Positions 61,502 through 64,000 of a stretch of 64,000 nt of DNA are shown piece after piece (position 1 is the first letter of the stretch; each line of letters opens with the position of its first letter). The position numbers and the translations under genes are program-made. The notes beneath the pieces are model-generated. The model was not told the origin of the DNA. It made no database searches and was given only the letters and a program-made list of their open reading frames with translations. Source of the DNA: Lichenihabitans psoromatis (GTDB taxonomy: Bacteria > Pseudomonadota > Alphaproteobacteria > Rhizobiales > Beijerinckiaceae); contig NZ_CP036516.1 in NCBI RefSeq assembly GCF_004323635.1, forward strand, positions 62,001 through 126,000, given 5' to 3'.

Positions 61502-63620
61502 GATTGCGATCACGTTTCTCGCACTCCTGGCCTTCTGGCTGCTCTGGAGCCTCGCCTACGAGATCGTCGTCGCGTTGCGCTGGGCGCCGTCTCACTTCCC
61601 TGGGGAGGGCACGCGGCGTTGGGCGCTCCTCCGGATGCAGAACGCGGATCACTCCCTCGGCTTCGGCTTGGTGGCTTGGGAGCATTGTTGGGCGCGGCTG
61701 ACCTATCCGGCGACGCAGACCGAAGCCCTCGTCCGGGCCGGACTGGCCGCGGCCTCGGTGGTCGGCCTCGGGATTGCCGGGGCCCTGTTCACCTTCATCA
61801 ACCGGCCGCAGATGCCGTTCGGCGCTGCGCGGTTCGGCACCCTGATGGACGCCACCCGCCAGGGGCTCACCAGCAAGCAGGGCATCGTGCTCGGCACCAT
61901 CAACGGCACCACGATCCGCTCGGATGAGCCAGCCCACATTCTCGTCGTCGGGCCGTCGCGATCGGGAAAAGGGACCGGCTTCGTCCTGCCGAACGGCTAT
62001 CTCTGGCGGGGGTCGGCCGTCTTCTTCGATCCCAAGCGGGAGAATTTCGAGGCGCTGGCCAATCACCGCAAGGCGATGGGCAACAAAGTCTTCATGTTCT
62101 CACCCGGGTCCAACGACACTCATCGCTACAACCCGCTCGACTTCGTGCGACGCGACGAGCGGATGGCGACCGACTGCTTGGTCGTCGCCTCCTTCGTCAT
62201 CCCCGAAAAGTCCGACGACACCTGGGCCGGGGCAGGGCGGCTGCTTCTGTCGGCACTAATCGGCTACGTCCTTGCTTCCCCGCTGATCGTCGGTGCCCAG
62301 CACATGCGAACCGTCGCCCGGATGACAACCACAGGCCGGGACATCTCGACCGTGCTGCGCGCCATCGTGAAGACCGAGCGCGCCCACCTGCCTGCCTGGA
62401 TCACCGACACCTTCAACCAGTACATCGCGCTCGAGCCCGAGACACGGAACTCCGCCGTGTTCAACGTCAACATGGCCATGTCGCTCTGGAATAACGGCCT
62501 GATCGCCGCGGCGACCGCGACATCAGATTTCGACATCCGCGAGCTGCGGCGTCAGCCGATGACCATCTTTATCGGCTGCACGATCGCCGAGCTCGCGATC
62601 TTCCGGCCCCTGATCCGCATCCTGTTCCAGCAGATCCACGACCTCATGATGGTCAAGATCCCGGGACCCGACGAGCCGCACCAGGTTTTGCTCATGCTCG
62701 ACGAGTTTTACCACGTCGGCCGGATGGACTCGCTCGTCTCCAAGATCACGATCAGTGCGGGCTATGGCTTCCGGATGGCGATCGTCATGCAGGATATCGC
62801 CCAGCTCGACGAGCTCTATGGCAGGAACACCCGCGTCACGACGGTATCCGGGTCGCAGATCAAGCTGTTCATCCAGATCAACGATCTCGACACGTCTGAA
62901 TTCGTGTCGGAGATGCTCGGGGAGACAACGCAGGTCTACAAGACACCGGTCGCGCGGCCGGGGCAGGGGATCTTCGCGCCGCGGGCCTGGGCCCCGCATT
63001 ACACGCCGCGACGGCTGCGGAGCCCGCTCGAGTTGCGGGAGATTTCGGCGCGGGTGGCCATTCTGATGGTGAAGAACTCGCGGTCGTTCCAGCTGACGAA
63101 GATCCGGCACTATCGGGATCAGCCGTATCGGCGCCGGTTCGAGGTGGCGAAGGGAACTCCTCCGGCGCTACCGGCCCTTCCGGGGTGGGAAGACGAAACT
63201 CTCGGTGGAGCGCTTGCGCCGATCAAGCCGGCAGAAGACGGCAGTAAGGCGGCCAGCGCCCTTGGACCTGCGAAAGCGGCCAGGAAGTCTCCTGCTCGCA
63301 AGCCAAAGGCCGCAAAGAAAACCCCTACGACAAGGGAACGATCAGAGAGTGAGCTTGACCCGCTTTCTGTTTTAATTTCAAAGCCGCCACCAACTCTGTC
63401 GAAGCGCACAAAGGCACTGTCCCTGGGCAGTGCGCCGCCGGTGCCTCGGGAAGAGAACTGCAACATCCGCGACGTCCTGGACTCCTCAGAGCAGGCGCAG
63501 GGGGAGCAGTTTGCGATCGTGCTTGCCACCACTCTTGGCGGCATTCACGACCCAGATGTCTCCATCGCGACCGAGACGCTTCGCAACCTGCAAGCAGGTT
63601 TCGGGGACGTCTCCGTGTGA
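61479..63620 (+). CDS. virD4: VirD4-type coupling protein
   Basis: The 713-residue coupling protein links the relaxosome to the channel. It has two N-terminal membrane helices (FLALLAFWLLWSLAYEIVVA and AGLAAASVVGLGIAGALFTF), Walker A VVGPSRSGKGTGFVLPN at about 156-172 and Walker B VLLMLDEFYHVGRMD at about 404-418. The C-terminal tail of about 110 residues is Lys, Pro and Ser rich, as in substrate-recruiting tails. GTG 61479 follows AGGGGG. The operon ends here. Confidence 0.95.
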   Translation: MPRVVVHRIAITFLALLAFWLLWSLAYEIVVALRWAPSHFPGEGTRRWALLRMQNADHSLGFGLVAWEHCWARLTYPATQTEALVRAGLAAASVVGLGIAGALFTFINRPQMPFGAARFGTLMDATRQGLTSKQGIVLGTINGTTIRSDEPAHILVVGPSRSGKGTGFVLPNGYLWRGSAVFFDPKRENFEALANHRKAMGNKVFMFSPGSNDTHRYNPLDFVRRDERMATDCLVVASFVIPEKSDDTWAGAGRLLLSALIGYVLASPLIVGAQHMRTVARMTTTGRDISTVLRAIVKTERAHLPAWITDTFNQYIALEPETRNSAVFNVNMAMSLWNNGLIAAATATSDFDIRELRRQPMTIFIGCTIAELAIFRPLIRILFQQIHDLMMVKIPGPDEPHQVLLMLDEFYHVGRMDSLVSKITISAGYGFRMAIVMQDIAQLDELYGRNTRVTTVSGSQIKLFIQINDLDTSEFVSEMLGETTQVYKTPVARPGQGIFAPRAWAPHYTPRRLRSPLELREISARVAILMVKNSRSFQLTKIRHYRDQPYRRRFEVAKGTPPALPALPGWEDETLGGALAPIKPAEDGSKAASALGPAKAARKSPARKPKAAKKTPTTRERSESELDPLSVLISKPPPTLSKRTKALSLGSAPPVPREENCNIRDVLDSSEQAQGEQFAIVLATTLGGIHDPDVSIATETLRNLQAGFGDVSV

Positions 63621-63999
63621 AACACGACAGCGCTAACCGTTCGGGCGAACGCCGCGAGCAGCATACAGGTTGGCTGTGATAGCCACGGCGCGGCCAACTC
63701 AGCGGCAGCCAGAGCCGTTCGTCAAACACGAAAGGCCTTGTCGACTCGATTGAAACGCCGGCTACATCCGCATGGGCGGGATTGATGAGGATGTTGCGCG
63801 ATTCCGGAACGACAAAGGAGGGAACCTGAAGGAGTGCGGACCGTCCCGACGCGATCCACGCATCACCTGCCGCAACAGGATCGCTCGGAATATCAGCAAT
63901 CACCTCAGGAGTCCGAGCCGGCAGCCTGATTGCAACCAGGACATAGTCGTCGGGAAGGATATCCCAGTCGAGGTCGAGATGTACCCGCACTTCCAGCAC
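63325..63999 (-). CDS. RES-domain toxin, start beyond the right edge
   Basis: On the minus strand the visible part carries the C-terminal half of a RES domain: VAIRLPARTPEVIADI, AGDAWIASGRSALLQVPSFV and INPAHADVAGVSIESTRPFV, then FDERLW, which normally marks the end. Here the frame continues for about 125 more codons of low quality and overlaps the tail of virD4. The true stop was therefore probably lost by a frameshift near 63710 or the gene has a run-on end. An Xre-type antitoxin is expected upstream, outside the window. Confidence 0.65.
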   Translation of the reverse strand: MLEVRVHLDLDWDILPDDYVLVAIRLPARTPEVIADIPSDPVAAGDAWIASGRSALLQVPSFVVPESRNILINPAHADVAGVSIESTRPFVFDERLWLPLSWPRRGYHSQPVCCSRRSPERLALSCFTRRRPRNLLAGCEASRSRWRHLGRECRQEWWQARSQTAPPAPALRSPGRRGCCSSLPEAPAAHCPGTVPLCASTELVAALKLKQKAGQAHSLIVPLS

Positions 64000-64000
64000 C

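Overview
The window reads as a segment of a large, GC-rich alphaproteobacterial plasmid, most likely from the Hyphomicrobiales. The main evidence is a complete repABC operon with its antisense RNA, an arrangement restricted to Alphaproteobacteria, together with a VirB/VirD4 conjugation machine, a VirC1-like ATPase beside the relaxase, and an acyl-homoserine-lactone synthase. No rRNA, tRNA or CRISPR array was recognised. Genus cannot be fixed from the sequence alone.

Bases 1-6918 hold a compact catabolic operon: an N-carbamoyl amino acid hydrolase, a divergent urocanase, a histidine-ammonia-lyase-like MIO enzyme and a hydantoinase-like amidohydrolase, followed by an AHL-type LuxR regulator. 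The four enzymes together fit a route from an imidazole or thioimidazole amino acid through a hydantoin-propionate and an N-carbamoyl amino acid to the amino acid. This matches the ergothioneine utilisation pathway better than ordinary histidine degradation. Bases 6919-10612 are decayed low-GC DNA, an IS21 istA remnant and a complete ISL3-family element.

Bases 10613-15600 are the DNA-processing part of transfer: a MOBP-type relaxase, its small partner, a hairpin-rich candidate oriT, a ParA/VirC1-like ATPase with a small partner, and an HTH regulator. Bases 15763-21380 are the replicon, repABC on the minus strand, flanked on both sides by an identical 627-bp direct repeat that carries a DUF736 gene. 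Bases 21592-36000 are plasmid housekeeping and defence: two vapBC pairs, a DUF2493 protein, a toprim protein, a very large methyltransferase-helicase of the strawberry-notch type, a large ParB-like protein, a frameshifted ArdC antirestriction gene and a RES-Xre toxin-antitoxin pair. The ParB-like gene and ardC share a structured leader just before the start codon.

Bases 36376-45015 are a patchwork of IS701 and IS3 elements, a serine recombinase, an APC permease, a metallophosphoesterase and small genes. Bases 45169-63620 hold the luxI-type gene, a minus-strand cluster of exported accessory proteins with two paralogous pairs, and a plus-strand virB1-virB11-virD4 operon behind a strong divergent promoter. 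In this copy virB9 is broken by a 35-bp partial duplication. A second RES toxin gene starts beyond the right edge.

Taken together the element can replicate, partition, process its DNA and build a mating channel, subject to the virB9 and ardC lesions, and it may couple transfer to quorum sensing while carrying a specialised nutrient-use operon as cargo.
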